Shown here: positions 18,314 to 28,434 of the stretch, one piece after another
How the letters are laid out: each line of letters begins with the position of its first letter
How positions within the stretch are numbered: position 1 is the first letter of the stretch
Source of the DNA: an uncultured Alphaproteobacteria bacterium
GTDB lineage: Bacteria > Pseudomonadota > Alphaproteobacteria > Rhodobacterales > Rhodobacteraceae
DNA length: 64,000 nt
Assembly: GCA_902541695.1 (NCBI GenBank)
Contig: CACBRT010000001.1
Coordinates: 67,501 to 131,500 of the forward strand
Direction of reading: 5' to 3'
Program-made: the position numbers and the translations under genes
The notes under the pieces: model-generated
What the model saw: the letters and a program-made list of their open reading frames with translations, nothing else
Told to the model about the DNA's origin: nothing
The model's database searches: none

Positions 18314-19008
18314 TGAATAAATCACTCATTTTAAAGTTAGATAACATTTATTCCTCTTATGGTAATGTACAAGTTTTAAATGGTGTAAATTTACAAATCA
18401 GAAAAGGTGAAATTGTATCTTTATTGGGAAGAAATGGTATGGGTAAATCTACAACCATCAAATCAATTTGTGGAATTTTAAAACCTCATTTTGGAAGGAT
18501 TGAATTTAATAATGTCAAAATAACTGGTATGGAATCATACAAAATTGCAAGATTGGGTGTAGGATTAGTTCCAGAAGGTAGAAGAATTTTTGCAAATTTA
18601 ACAGTTAAAGAAAATTTAATTGGTTCTTCAATTAAGGGTTATTGGGATTTAGACAAAATAATTACTTTATTTCCAATTTTTGAAGAAAGACTTTCTCAAT
18701 TGTCTTCTAATTTATCTGGTGGTGAGCAACAAATGTTAGCTATAGGAAGAGCTCTTATGACTAATCCTTCATTACTTATATTGGATGAGGCTACCGAAGG
18801 TTTATCACCAGTTATTTCACAAAAGATTTGGAATGTTTTAAAAAAGGTTAGTAATGAAGGAATTTCAATTCTTATTATAGATAAAATTAGTCAAGAACTA
18901 AAAAACGTTTCTAATCATAGCTATATTTTGGAAAGAGGAAAAAGTGTGTGGAGTGGAAAATTATCAGAAATATCTATTGATGATAGTAAGCTCTTTTTGG
19001 GAGTTTAA
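18310..19008 (+). CDS. livF: ABC transporter ATP-binding protein (LivF-like)
   Basis: GRNGMGKST, LSGGEQQMLAIGRAL, LLILDEATEGLSP. Confidence 0.93.
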   Translation: MMNKSLILKLDNIYSSYGNVQVLNGVNLQIRKGEIVSLLGRNGMGKSTTIKSICGILKPHFGRIEFNNVKITGMESYKIARLGVGLVPEGRRIFANLTVKENLIGSSIKGYWDLDKIITLFPIFEERLSQLSSNLSGGEQQMLAIGRALMTNPSLLILDEATEGLSPVISQKIWNVLKKVSNEGISILIIDKISQELKNVSNHSYILERGKSVWSGKLSEISIDDSKLFLGV

Positions 19009-19047
19009 AAAAATTTAAATAATATTCAAATAGAGCGGAGCGAATAG

Positions 19048-19851
19048 ATTAAGATAATCAAAAAAAAAATAGGTCCTTCCCCATTCATTTCTATAGAAAT
19101 TCGAGGTAAAGGTAGCCCAGTTGTTTTTCTTCATGGAATTGGTGGAAATAAAAGGAATTGGGATGATAACTTAGAACATTTCGCTCATAAATTTCAATTA
19201 ATTACATGGGATACTAGAGGATATGGTGATAGCGAAGATTATTATGGTTCTTTTAACTTTGAAGATGTCGTAGAAGATTTGAGTAAAGTTTTACTAGATC
19301 TGAAAATAGAAACAATAAATCTAGTTGGGTTATCTATGGGAGCTAGAATAGCGTGTTGGTTTTATGAAAAATATCCAGATAAGGTAAAGACTTTAGTATT
19401 GTGTGATACAAATCTCGGAAGTAGAGGGTTTTCCAAAAAAGAAAAGGAAGAATTTGTTTCTTTAAGGACCAAGCCCTTTGAGCAAGGGATGAGAATTGAG
19501 CAGTTTTCTCCAATGATTGCAAAATCTCTTATCGGAGATTCTAATAACAAAAATGTATTAAATAAATTAACTTCATCCTTAAATCTTATAAGAAAAGATA
19601 GTTATATTAAAACAGTAAAGTCATTTATTTCAGAAGATTGGCTTAATAATTTTTCAAATATTGAAGTTCCTTGTCTTGTTATGGTAGGAGAGTTAGACAA
19701 TCTAACGCCACCTTCAGTAGCTAAAGAAATAGACGCTTTAATTCCTAATTCACAATTAAAAATCGTTGAGGGAGCAGGTCATTTAATTAATATTGAAAAA
19801 CCAAAGATTTTTAATGAATATGTCTTAAAATTTCTCTGCAAATTTAATTAA
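19048..19851 (+). CDS. Alpha/beta hydrolase
   Basis: Hand translation upstream of the 19279 ORF gives SPVVFLHGIGGNKRNWDDNLEHFAHKFQLITWDTRGYGDSEDYY, then GLSMGAR and C-terminal GAGHLINIEKP; no ATG/GTG/TTG start in the upstream part. Confidence 0.8.
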   Translation: MKIIKKKIGPSPFISIEIRGKGSPVVFLHGIGGNKRNWDDNLEHFAHKFQLITWDTRGYGDSEDYYGSFNFEDVVEDLSKVLLDLKIETINLVGLSMGARIACWFYEKYPDKVKTLVLCDTNLGSRGFSKKEKEEFVSLRTKPFEQGMRIEQFSPMIAKSLIGDSNNKNVLNKLTSSLNLIRKDSYIKTVKSFISEDWLNNFSNIEVPCLVMVGELDNLTPPSVAKEIDALIPNSQLKIVEGAGHLINIEKPKIFNEYVLKFLCKFN

Positions 19852-19905
19852 AAAGAATTCAAATAAGATTTAAACTAGCTTTTAAATAGAAGCAATTTAT
19901 TGATA

Positions 19906-19934
19906 GGAAAAGCGGTGATTATCACCGCTTTTCC
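19906..19934. terminator. Bidirectional rho-independent-type hairpin
   Basis: GGAAAAGCGGTGA-TTA-TCACCGCTTTTCC perfect 13-bp stem between convergent genes. Confidence 0.9.
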
Positions 19935-19940
19935 AAAGTT

Positions 19941-21551
19941 TTAAGCAAACCACCAACGTTCTGTAATTTTACATCCATCAAGATGCCAGTTACCAGCAAC
20001 TTTTTCTGGGTGAGCAAGTCTTTTATTATGAGCTGAAAGATTTTGTCCGTAAGACCAGGTAATATAACCACCATCCTCATTCATAAGTTTCTGACATTCA
20101 AAATACATTTCATGTCTTTTCTTATCATCAAGCTCACCTTTAGCTGCAACCATTAATTCATTAAATCTGTCCGCAGAAGGTGTACCTTTCCAAGCCATAT
20201 CATTCCATTCAGATGCAGCTATACAGCATGTAGAAAACATCCAGTCCGGAGTAGGTCTTCCACTCCAATAAGAAGTACACATACCAATCCCTGGCTTATT
20301 CCATATATTTGACCAGTATCCATCATTTGGCTCTTTCTTTACTTCTAAATTGATACCGCACTCCTTTGCGGATGCTTGAAGTAATAAAGCTACATCAACA
20401 GATCCATCCAATGATGCACCAGATGCGTGACAAGTAATAGGAGTATCACCTAAACCAGTTTTACCCCAATGAAACTTTGCTTTATCAGCATCAAATTCTC
20501 TTTGGGCAAGGTCTGTGTTAAAATATTTTTGCGTTGGAGATATTGAGTGGTCATTACCAATCTGTCCATATCCAAGGAGTACTTTATCTACCATCTCCTG
20601 TCTTCTTGCTGCAAATTTAAGCGCTAATCTAACATCATTATTCTCAAATGGAGGTGTATCTAACCTCATAGCAAAAACCCTGTGCATGGTACCAGTTACT
20701 GCTAAAAGCTCTAGTTTTTGATTTCTAGATAACAAGCCTGCTGTTGGAGCTGATACGTCATCTATACAATCAACTTGATCAGTTACCAATGCTTGCTGTC
20801 TTGCAGTTGCATCTCCAACGATAGTAGTTTCTACTGCATCAAAATGGGCAGCACCAGTTTTCCAATAATTAGGGTTTCTTTCAAAAGACGCACTTACCCC
20901 AGGATTATATTCTTTTAAAACGTACCCAGCTGTTCCAATTCCTGCTGTTGGGTTTACCAATTTACCATCAGATCCTCCAATTTGAATTGGAGCATGATAA
21001 TCACTTAGCATAACTGGAAAGTCTGAATTAGATCCTTGGAGTTCAATTACTAAGTAATCTCCATCTTGCCTAACATCAGCTATTTCTGATAGTTGACCTT
21101 TAATAGATGACTTACTATCTTCGCCTCTATGATAATTTATTGAACATGCTAAATCATTCACATCCAATGATTTTCCATTATGCCATTCTACACCTTTTCT
21201 TACTTTAAAACGCCAGGTTTTAGCATCATCTGACTCTACACTTTCTGCAAGTTCAGGTATTACTGAACCGTCTGCACCTAATTCCACTAAGTTATTATAA
21301 ATTGCATAACCATGTACTAATTCTGAGGTAGCTCCAGTAGATACTGACATATCTAATATATCAGTTGTTGTTCCAGAACTCATTGCTAAACGCAGAGTTC
21401 CACCTTTTTTAGGTGTTGCTGCTAATATTGATGACGACATACTAGTGGCTGCAGTGATAGTTGCACCTAAAGCTACTGCTCCTTGTATAAAGTCACGTCT
21501 GCCTATTTTTCCAGAAGAAAATAAACCTTTTAACTTGTCAATCGAATACAC
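19941..21551 (-). CDS. ABC transporter substrate-binding protein, peptide/nickel family (SBP_bac_5), Tat-type signal
   Basis: GRRDFIQGAVALGA twin-Arg signal, GGTLRLAMSSGTT, WRFKVRKGVEWHNGKSLDVNDL. Confidence 0.93.
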   Translation of the reverse strand: MYSIDKLKGLFSSGKIGRRDFIQGAVALGATITAATSMSSSILAATPKKGGTLRLAMSSGTTTDILDMSVSTGATSELVHGYAIYNNLVELGADGSVIPELAESVESDDAKTWRFKVRKGVEWHNGKSLDVNDLACSINYHRGEDSKSSIKGQLSEIADVRQDGDYLVIELQGSNSDFPVMLSDYHAPIQIGGSDGKLVNPTAGIGTAGYVLKEYNPGVSASFERNPNYWKTGAAHFDAVETTIVGDATARQQALVTDQVDCIDDVSAPTAGLLSRNQKLELLAVTGTMHRVFAMRLDTPPFENNDVRLALKFAARRQEMVDKVLLGYGQIGNDHSISPTQKYFNTDLAQREFDADKAKFHWGKTGLGDTPITCHASGASLDGSVDVALLLQASAKECGINLEVKKEPNDGYWSNIWNKPGIGMCTSYWSGRPTPDWMFSTCCIAASEWNDMAWKGTPSADRFNELMVAAKGELDDKKRHEMYFECQKLMNEDGGYITWSYGQNLSAHNKRLAHPEKVAGNWHLDGCKITERWWFA

Positions 21552-21725
21552 TTTAATCTCCCTATCAAATAAATTAATATCTAAATCTTAAACAATACGT
21601 CCTAATTTTCAATAATAAATATCAATTTTAAGTTAAATTTAATTTAATTTTATTTTTAGATAATGAAAAATGATTATTTTTATCATTTCAAATAAAGATA
21701 CAAAAACCTTATTATTTAAATGAAT

Positions 21726-23339
21726 CTATTTTTCTAAGACTTTATTTAGCCAGGTAGGGTCCATTTCAGGTACAGAAGAAAGTAAGAGTTTTGTATATTC
21801 AGGATGTGGTGGGTTAAAGATATCTTTTTTGGATCCTTGTTCAACTACTAAACCTTGATGCATAACTACAACTTCATCGGCTATTGCTTTAACTGTAGCT
21901 ATGTCGTGCGTTATAAATATATATGATATTTTTAATTCATGTTGTAATCTAAGAAGAAGTTTCAATATTCCCTCTTGTACAATCTGATCTAATGCTGAAG
22001 TGACCTCATCGCATATAATTAAGTCAGGTTCAGCTGCTAAAGCTCTAGCTATGCAGATTCTTTGTTTTTGACCACCAGATAATTCCTCTGGCAGTCGATC
22101 AACAAAACTTTCGTCCAATTCAATCATGTCAAGTAGTTCTAATACTTTATCCGTATTTTTTTCTTTATTAATTCCATGATAAAAACTAAGAGGTCTTCCA
22201 ATTATTTCTCTAACAGTATGTCTAGGATTCATCGAAGTATCAGGTGATTGATAAATCATCTGGATTTTTCTTAAATCTTCCTTACTACGATCAGATAATT
22301 TCATTGGTAAAGTTCTGTCTTGAAAAATTACTTTTCCTTGTGTTGGTGGAAGTAAACCTGTTATTGTTCTTGCAGTTGTAGATTTACCTGAACCTGACTC
22401 ACCTACAATTGCTACCGTTCTTCCTGTTGGAAAATTTATATTTATGTCTTGAAGGACTTTTGGTCCTGATCCATAAGATGCGCTTATATTTTCAATTCTT
22501 AAGATTATTTCCTTACTTTTTTGTTCTTTCTTTTTAATGGATCTAACTGCCCATAACGATTTAGTATACTCTTCTTTTGGTGATTTTAGCATCTGAGAAG
22601 TTTTTGCTACCTCAATAGTATCACCATATCTAAGCACTTGAATTCTATCGGCCATTTGTGCAACCACTGCAAGGTCATGGGTTATATATATTGCTGCAGT
22701 TTGATGTTCTTTGACTATTGAACGAATTGTAGCTAAGACGTTTACCTGGGTTGTGACATCTAGGGCAGTAGTAGGTTCGTCAAATATTATAAGATCAGGT
22801 TTAGATGACATAGCCATTGCTGTCATTGTCCTTTGTAACTGACCGCCAGATACTTGATGTGGATATCTCTCTCCAATTTCATCTGGATTTGGAAGTTGCA
22901 TTTCTTTATAAAGTTGAACAGCATCCTTTAGCAGTATTTCTTTTGTTTCAAGTTTGTGACTTAATGATGATTCAATTGTTTGGTTTATTAATTTATGCGC
23001 AGGATTAAATGCTGCAGCTGCAGATTGTGCAACATAGGACAACTTTGTTCCCCATAGTTGCTGTTTCTTTTTATCACTAAGTTTAGTAAGATCTTGTCCG
23101 TTAAAATTTATTGATCCACTCGTAAACCTACAACCTGTTCTTACAAAACCCATTGCAGCTAATCCAAGAGTTGATTTGCCAGCCCCAGACTCTCCAATTA
23201 AGCCTAAAACTTCTCCTCTATATAACTGTAAATTTACTCCCTTAATAATAGGATGCCAGATTTCGTCACTAAAACCTTCAATAGATATATTTTGTATATC
23301 AAGTAATAAATCCTTTTTTTTATGTTTACTTGATTTCAT
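21726..23339 (-). CDS. Fused dual-domain ABC transporter ATP-binding protein (DppD-DppF type)
   Basis: Two Walker A (GESGAGKST, GESGSGKST) and two signatures (VSGGQLQR, LSGGQKQR). Confidence 0.94.
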   Translation of the reverse strand: MKSSKHKKKDLLLDIQNISIEGFSDEIWHPIIKGVNLQLYRGEVLGLIGESGAGKSTLGLAAMGFVRTGCRFTSGSINFNGQDLTKLSDKKKQQLWGTKLSYVAQSAAAAFNPAHKLINQTIESSLSHKLETKEILLKDAVQLYKEMQLPNPDEIGERYPHQVSGGQLQRTMTAMAMSSKPDLIIFDEPTTALDVTTQVNVLATIRSIVKEHQTAAIYITHDLAVVAQMADRIQVLRYGDTIEVAKTSQMLKSPKEEYTKSLWAVRSIKKKEQKSKEIILRIENISASYGSGPKVLQDININFPTGRTVAIVGESGSGKSTTARTITGLLPPTQGKVIFQDRTLPMKLSDRSKEDLRKIQMIYQSPDTSMNPRHTVREIIGRPLSFYHGINKEKNTDKVLELLDMIELDESFVDRLPEELSGGQKQRICIARALAAEPDLIICDEVTSALDQIVQEGILKLLLRLQHELKISYIFITHDIATVKAIADEVVVMHQGLVVEQGSKKDIFNPPHPEYTKLLLSSVPEMDPTWLNKVLEK

Positions 23340-24249
23340 CTTTTAGACCACTTGTAAGATATAAAAACCAATCAACTACAAAATTTACGCCTATTGTCAG
23401 TATTCCTATAGCTGCTGCAGGTAATATTGGTGTGAGAGCTGCTGTGATGTCATATGCTGCAAATTGAATTAATTCTGCAGTCTCTCTAACCATAGAGCCC
23501 CAATCAGCTGTTGGAGGTTGGATACCCACTCCAAGAAAAGAAAGAGATGCAATCATTAAAAAAACATAACAGAACCTTAACCCAAATTCCGCAACTAAAG
23601 GTGGTAGAATATTTGGTAAGATTTCTTTGCTCATTATCCAACCTATTTTCTCGCCTCTTAATTTTGCAGCTTCGACATATTCCATTACAACTATATTCAT
23701 TCCAACTGCTCTAGATAATCTAAATACTCTGGTCGAGTCTAGCACTGCAATTATAAGAATAAGATTAAGTGCTGTTGAACCAAAAATTGATAAAAGCATA
23801 AGGGCAAAAATTAAACTTGGTATAGCCATTAAAATATCAACAAATCTGGCTAGTATTTGGTCTACCCAACCACTTAAAATTGCTGACAACAATCCTAAGC
23901 CAACTCCAATTAAAAATGCTAGAAAAGTTGTAATAAGTGCGATTCCCATTGTATTTCTTGCTCCATATACTAGTCGACTAAATATATCTCTACCTAACCG
24001 ATCTGTTCCAAAGATATGAACACTATCCCAAGGAGCGTATGGAACTTTAAAAATTTGAGCTTCTCCATATGGTGCCAAAAATGGTGCAAAGATAGCCACA
24101 AAAAAATAAAATGTTACTATAATCATTCCTATCCAAGCAGTAATTGGAGCTTTTTTTAAATTAATAATAGCTTTTTCAAAAAATGAACGTTTTACGTAAA
24201 GATTTGAGACTTCAGCTTTAGCTGAATATTGAATAGTTGTTTTTGTCAT
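23326..24249 (-). CDS. ABC transporter permease (DppC-like)
   Basis: HIFGTDRLGRDIFSRLVYGARNTM, EAAKLRGEKIGWIMSKEILPNILPPL. Confidence 0.94.
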   Translation of the reverse strand: MTKTTIQYSAKAEVSNLYVKRSFFEKAIINLKKAPITAWIGMIIVTFYFFVAIFAPFLAPYGEAQIFKVPYAPWDSVHIFGTDRLGRDIFSRLVYGARNTMGIALITTFLAFLIGVGLGLLSAILSGWVDQILARFVDILMAIPSLIFALMLLSIFGSTALNLILIIAVLDSTRVFRLSRAVGMNIVVMEYVEAAKLRGEKIGWIMSKEILPNILPPLVAEFGLRFCYVFLMIASLSFLGVGIQPPTADWGSMVRETAELIQFAAYDITAALTPILPAAAIGILTIGVNFVVDWFLYLTSGLKDEIK

Positions 24250-25250
24250 TTTGGATATAGTAATCTAGGATTTGTGATTATAGAAATTACATCAGCTATG
24301 AGATTTAATAGAATGTAAGTAACGGCAAAAACCAAAGCACATCCTTGAACTACTGGTATATCTCTTTTAATGACAGAATCTACCATTAATTGTCCAACAC
24401 CAGGATAAACGAATACAACTTCTACTACTACAACGCCAACAATTAAATATGCTAGATTAAAAGCAATAATATTAGCTATGGGGGCCCAGGCATTTGGCAG
24501 AGCATGCTTAATGATGACTTGAGTTTTAGAAATACCTTTTAATCGAGCCATCTCAATATATGGACTTGAAAGAAGATTAATAATCGAAGCTCTTGTCATA
24601 CGCATCATATGGGCAACAGTTACTAAAGTCAGTGTTAATGCTGGCAAAACTGAAAGATAGATCCGTTCAAAAAAAGGTGTTGAAGAAGTTACATTAGATA
24701 GTGATGGAAAGAATTGGTTTATAGAAGCAAGATAAATTATCAATATGTAAGCTACAAAAAACTCAGGCATAGATATCGTTGTTAATGCAGATGCATTGAC
24801 TGTTCTGTCGTATATAGAATTTCTGTAAAGTGCAGCTGTAATTCCTAACAGCAGAGATAATGGAATAGCAATTATTGCGGTCATTGCAGCAAGAAAAAAA
24901 GTATTAAATAAACGTGGTTTCAAAAGGCTAGAAACTGATCTTGCAGTACTTTGCTGAGGTTGGTTGGCATATGTTGCATTTCTTCCAGAAAAAGTACTAC
25001 CTAAATCTCCTTGTATTGCTGATGTTAACCAATTCACATATCTAATATGATAGGGTTTATCCAACCCTAATTCTTTTCTAAATATCTTAACACTTTCTTC
25101 AGTTCTGGTTTGTCCTAAAACCGATTCCACAAAATCACCGGGTAATAAATTTACTGAGCTAAAAATTATAAGAGTCACAAAAAAAAGGGATATTATTCCA
25201 AGTCCAATTCTTTTTAATAATGTTGATATTATTGGATGCAAGTTACTCAT
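24246..25250 (-). CDS. ABC transporter permease (DppB-like)
   Basis: LLKRIGLGIISLFFVTLIIF, LGLDKPYHIRYVNWL, EMARLKGISKTQVIIKHALPNAW. Confidence 0.94.
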   Translation of the reverse strand: MSNLHPIISTLLKRIGLGIISLFFVTLIIFSSVNLLPGDFVESVLGQTRTEESVKIFRKELGLDKPYHIRYVNWLTSAIQGDLGSTFSGRNATYANQPQQSTARSVSSLLKPRLFNTFFLAAMTAIIAIPLSLLLGITAALYRNSIYDRTVNASALTTISMPEFFVAYILIIYLASINQFFPSLSNVTSSTPFFERIYLSVLPALTLTLVTVAHMMRMTRASIINLLSSPYIEMARLKGISKTQVIIKHALPNAWAPIANIIAFNLAYLIVGVVVVEVVFVYPGVGQLMVDSVIKRDIPVVQGCALVFAVTYILLNLIADVISIITNPRLLYPK

Positions 25251-25304
25251 AACCCTTTTTTTTTTTAAATATTACTCATATCAATTTTATTTTAAAGAGT
25301 AAAA

Positions 25305-25703
25305 TTACTTTATCTGCTCCACATCACCACCAGATTTAACCCATTCTGAAAATCCACCAGATAAATTACTCACTTTGCTAACTCCCATTATAGAGGCTGT
25401 TTGTGTTCCTAATGCAGATCTAAAACCACTAGCACAGTAAAAAATAAAATTCTTTTCTTGAGAAAATATTTCCTTATGGTATGGGCTTTTGCTGTCTATA
25501 AAAAATTCTAACATACCTCTTGGACAAGATATGGCTCCTGGTATTTTTCCAGATTTTAATAGTTCAGATTTGTCTCTTAAATCGATAAATATAAATTCAC
25601 TATTACCTACTAAATCCATGGCTTTGTTTGGATTAACAGATTGGATAGAAGAATTTGCTTCCTTAAGCAGCTCTTTTAAAGTTTTTTTCCCATTGTCACT
25701 CAT
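25305..25703 (-). CDS. Rhodanese-like domain protein
   Basis: FIDLRDKSELLKSGKIPGAISCPRG, FIFYCASGFRSALGTQ (active-site Cys), LSGGFSEWVKSG. Confidence 0.92.
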   Translation of the reverse strand: MSDNGKKTLKELLKEANSSIQSVNPNKAMDLVGNSEFIFIDLRDKSELLKSGKIPGAISCPRGMLEFFIDSKSPYHKEIFSQEKNFIFYCASGFRSALGTQTASIMGVSKVSNLSGGFSEWVKSGGDVEQIK

Positions 25704-26553
25704 TTTCTTCAGATATTGCTAGTGTTCTATACATCTCTCGAAGAACGGGCTTTTCAATTAATTTTCCGTCCACCATTACAAGACCTGTATTAGCTTCTTC
25801 GAATATTTTAGTAATCTTTTTGGCTTTGGCTATTTTTTCTTCAGAAGGAGTAAAAACTTTATTTAAATCGTTTACTTGTTTTGGGTGAATCGATCCTTTT
25901 CCAGAAAATCCTAAGTCTCTTGCTAGAATTGCTTGTTCTATATTTCCTTTGGGGTCTTCTAAATCCATAAAAGGTCCGTCTATTGCATCTAACCCTGCAC
26001 CTGCAGCCGCATGTACAACTCTTGACCTAGCATAAAGAAGTTGATCCCAAGACAATTTACATCTTAATTCAGCGGACATATCTATAAGACCAAAAAAAAG
26101 TGTAGATACTCTTTCACTGCTTTTTGCAATGTCATAGGCTTTTTCAAGACCTGAATTTGTTTCAATAATTGGATGAAGTTCGCAATCATGACCCCTTTCA
26201 TTTAAAAGATCATCTATTATTTTTACCTCTTCCGCATCATTAACTTTTGGTAGCATTATCGCCGGTGGTGGGAAATCAGTGGATATTATTGCTCTTATGT
26301 CATCTAATCCGAAAAGGGATCTTATAGAATTTATTCTTAGAATTACTTCAATATTTTCCGGAATGGTTTGGTTTTGAAAAATACTTAATGCTTTTTCTCT
26401 AGCTTCTTTTTTATCTTTAGGAGCGATACCATCTTCAAGCTCAATACATACCATATCAACACCCGATTTAACCGCTTTAGGAAACATTTCAGGCCTTAGA
26501 CCTGGAGTAAAAATGAAACTTCTTCTAGGTCTTAATTTTTTTTTTAAATCCAT
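25696..26553 (-). CDS. HpcH/HpaI/CitE-type CoA ester lyase
   Basis: RPRRSFIFTPGLRPEMFPKAVKSGVDMVCIELEDGIAPKDKKEAR, GFSGKGSIHPKQV. Confidence 0.9.
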   Translation of the reverse strand: MDLKKKLRPRRSFIFTPGLRPEMFPKAVKSGVDMVCIELEDGIAPKDKKEAREKALSIFQNQTIPENIEVILRINSIRSLFGLDDIRAIISTDFPPPAIMLPKVNDAEEVKIIDDLLNERGHDCELHPIIETNSGLEKAYDIAKSSERVSTLFFGLIDMSAELRCKLSWDQLLYARSRVVHAAAGAGLDAIDGPFMDLEDPKGNIEQAILARDLGFSGKGSIHPKQVNDLNKVFTPSEEKIAKAKKITKIFEEANTGLVMVDGKLIEKPVLREMYRTLAISEENE

Positions 26554-26681
26554 GGGAGTATTCTCATTTTGTATTTAAAATATTTTTCACTTTAATTTTT
26601 AATTAAAATAATACAACAACAATATTAATTTTTTGAATAGAATAAACAAGATTGTTATTTAGAGAAATTTTTATTTTTATA

Positions 26682-27569
26682 TCAATTTCCTATTTTTTTT
26701 ATTGGAACTTTAAGATAAGTAGTTCCATTGTTTTCTTCAGGAGGAAGGTTTCCAGCACGCATATTTACCTGAATAGAAGGTATCATTAATTCTGGAGCAG
26801 GTAATGTTTGGTCTCTTTCAGTTCTTAGTTTTACAAAATTTTGTTCTGAAACATTATTTCCGATATGTATATTATTATTCTTTTGATCGAGGACTGTTGT
26901 TTCCCAAGCAGGATCCCTGTTATTTGGCATATAATCGTGACATACAAATAGTCGAGTTTTATCTGGTAAGGTTAAAATTCTCTGTATTGATTTATATAGT
27001 TGTTCTGCACTGCCACCTGGAAAATCCGCTCTAGCAGTTCCTCCATCAGGCATAAATAAAGTATCACCAACAAAAACTGCATCTCCTATTAAATGTGCCA
27101 TACAAGCAGGTGTGTGACCAGGTGTTGCAATTGTTCTAGATGCAATATTTCCCAATTTGTATTCATCATTATCAGAAAGTAATTTATCAAACTGGCTACC
27201 ATCTAGTTCAAATTCAGTACCTGCATTATAAATTTTTCCAAATAATTTCTGTACCTTTATAATTTCTTTTGAAATACATAATTTTCCGCCAAGTTTTTTT
27301 TGAATGTAAGGGGCTGCAGAAAGATGATCTGCATGAACGTGAGTTTCTATTAACCATTCAACATCAAGTTTATTATCATTTACAAAATCAATAACTGTGT
27401 CTGCATGTTCAAAAAAAATAGAGCCTGTCGAATAATCAAAATCTAGAACAGTATCTAATATTGCGCATAAATTTGTTGTACTATCAATGACTACATAGCT
27501 AATAGTACCAGATTGTTTATGAAAAAAACCTTTTACTATCGGAATTAAATTGGTTTCTAAATTATTCAT
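26682..27569 (-). CDS. MBL-fold metallohydrolase, ETHE1/Blh (persulfide dioxygenase)-like
   Basis: IETHVHADHLSAAPYIQ, TPGHTPACMAHLIGDAVFVGDTLF, RLFVCHDY. Confidence 0.85.
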   Translation of the reverse strand: MNNLETNLIPIVKGFFHKQSGTISYVVIDSTTNLCAILDTVLDFDYSTGSIFFEHADTVIDFVNDNKLDVEWLIETHVHADHLSAAPYIQKKLGGKLCISKEIIKVQKLFGKIYNAGTEFELDGSQFDKLLSDNDEYKLGNIASRTIATPGHTPACMAHLIGDAVFVGDTLFMPDGGTARADFPGGSAEQLYKSIQRILTLPDKTRLFVCHDYMPNNRDPAWETTVLDQKNNNIHIGNNVSEQNFVKLRTERDQTLPAPELMIPSIQVNMRAGNLPPEENNGTTYLKVPIKKIGN

Positions 27570-27726
27570 TAAAGAATCCTTTGATTAATAATACTATTAA
27601 GAGGGATATAATTTAAATATAAAATTATTTTAATTAAAATCTACTATTAAATACATTAAAACGTTGGGTCAATTTACTCTTGCTATTTTTAAATTGCTCT
27701 TTTAATAAAATTAAAAGGACTTACGT

Positions 27727-28416
27727 ATGTTTGATAGATCAATTAAAATTGCACCTTCAATACTTTCTGCAGATTTTGCAAATTTTGGTAAAGAGTGTGA
27801 AGCAATTGAAAAGCAAGGATGTGACTGGGTACATGTAGATGTAATGGATGGCCACTTTGTTCCTAATATCACTTTTGGTCCAGCTATGTGTAAAGCGATA
27901 CGTCCTCATATAAAAACTGTGATGGATGTTCATTTAATGATTTCTCCTGTGAATAGCTATATAGAAGATTTTGTTAATTCAGGAGCTGATATAATTACAG
28001 CCCATGTTGAGGCAACTCCTCATATTCATAGAACAATCCAGTTAATTAAAAGTTATGGAATAAAAGCAGGTGTTGCGCTTAATCCATCCACTCCAGTAGA
28101 AAATATTGAGTATGTTTTGGATATTATTGATTTAGTTTGTGTTATGACAGTTAATCCAGGTTTTGGGGGTCAAAAATTTATAAATAGCCAGGTAGAGAAA
28201 GTTTCTAAGTTGAGATCAATGATTGGAGAATTGCCTATACACATAGAAATAGATGGGGGAATTACTCCGACAACTGCTCCTCTTGTTGCAAAAGCAGGGG
28301 CGGATGTATTGGTTGCTGGTTCTGGAGTATTTTCTGGTGGTTCGGTTAATAATCCTGCTAATTATGGTGTAAATATAAATTCTATTCGATCGGCTGCAGA
28401 ACAATCTTTGAAGTAA
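27727..28416 (+). CDS. rpe: Ribulose-phosphate 3-epimerase
   Basis: IAPSILSADFANFGKE, WVHVDVMDGHFVPNITFGP, VMTVNPGFGGQKFI, EIDGGI. Confidence 0.96.
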   Translation: MFDRSIKIAPSILSADFANFGKECEAIEKQGCDWVHVDVMDGHFVPNITFGPAMCKAIRPHIKTVMDVHLMISPVNSYIEDFVNSGADIITAHVEATPHIHRTIQLIKSYGIKAGVALNPSTPVENIEYVLDIIDLVCVMTVNPGFGGQKFINSQVEKVSKLRSMIGELPIHIEIDGGITPTTAPLVAKAGADVLVAGSGVFSGGSVNNPANYGVNINSIRSAAEQSLK

Positions 28417-28434
28417 TTTTTGAAAGGAATAAAA

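Noticed and set aside
23627-24019. 130-aa plus-strand ORF opposite the DppC-like permease
   Set aside because: Antisense shadow ORF.
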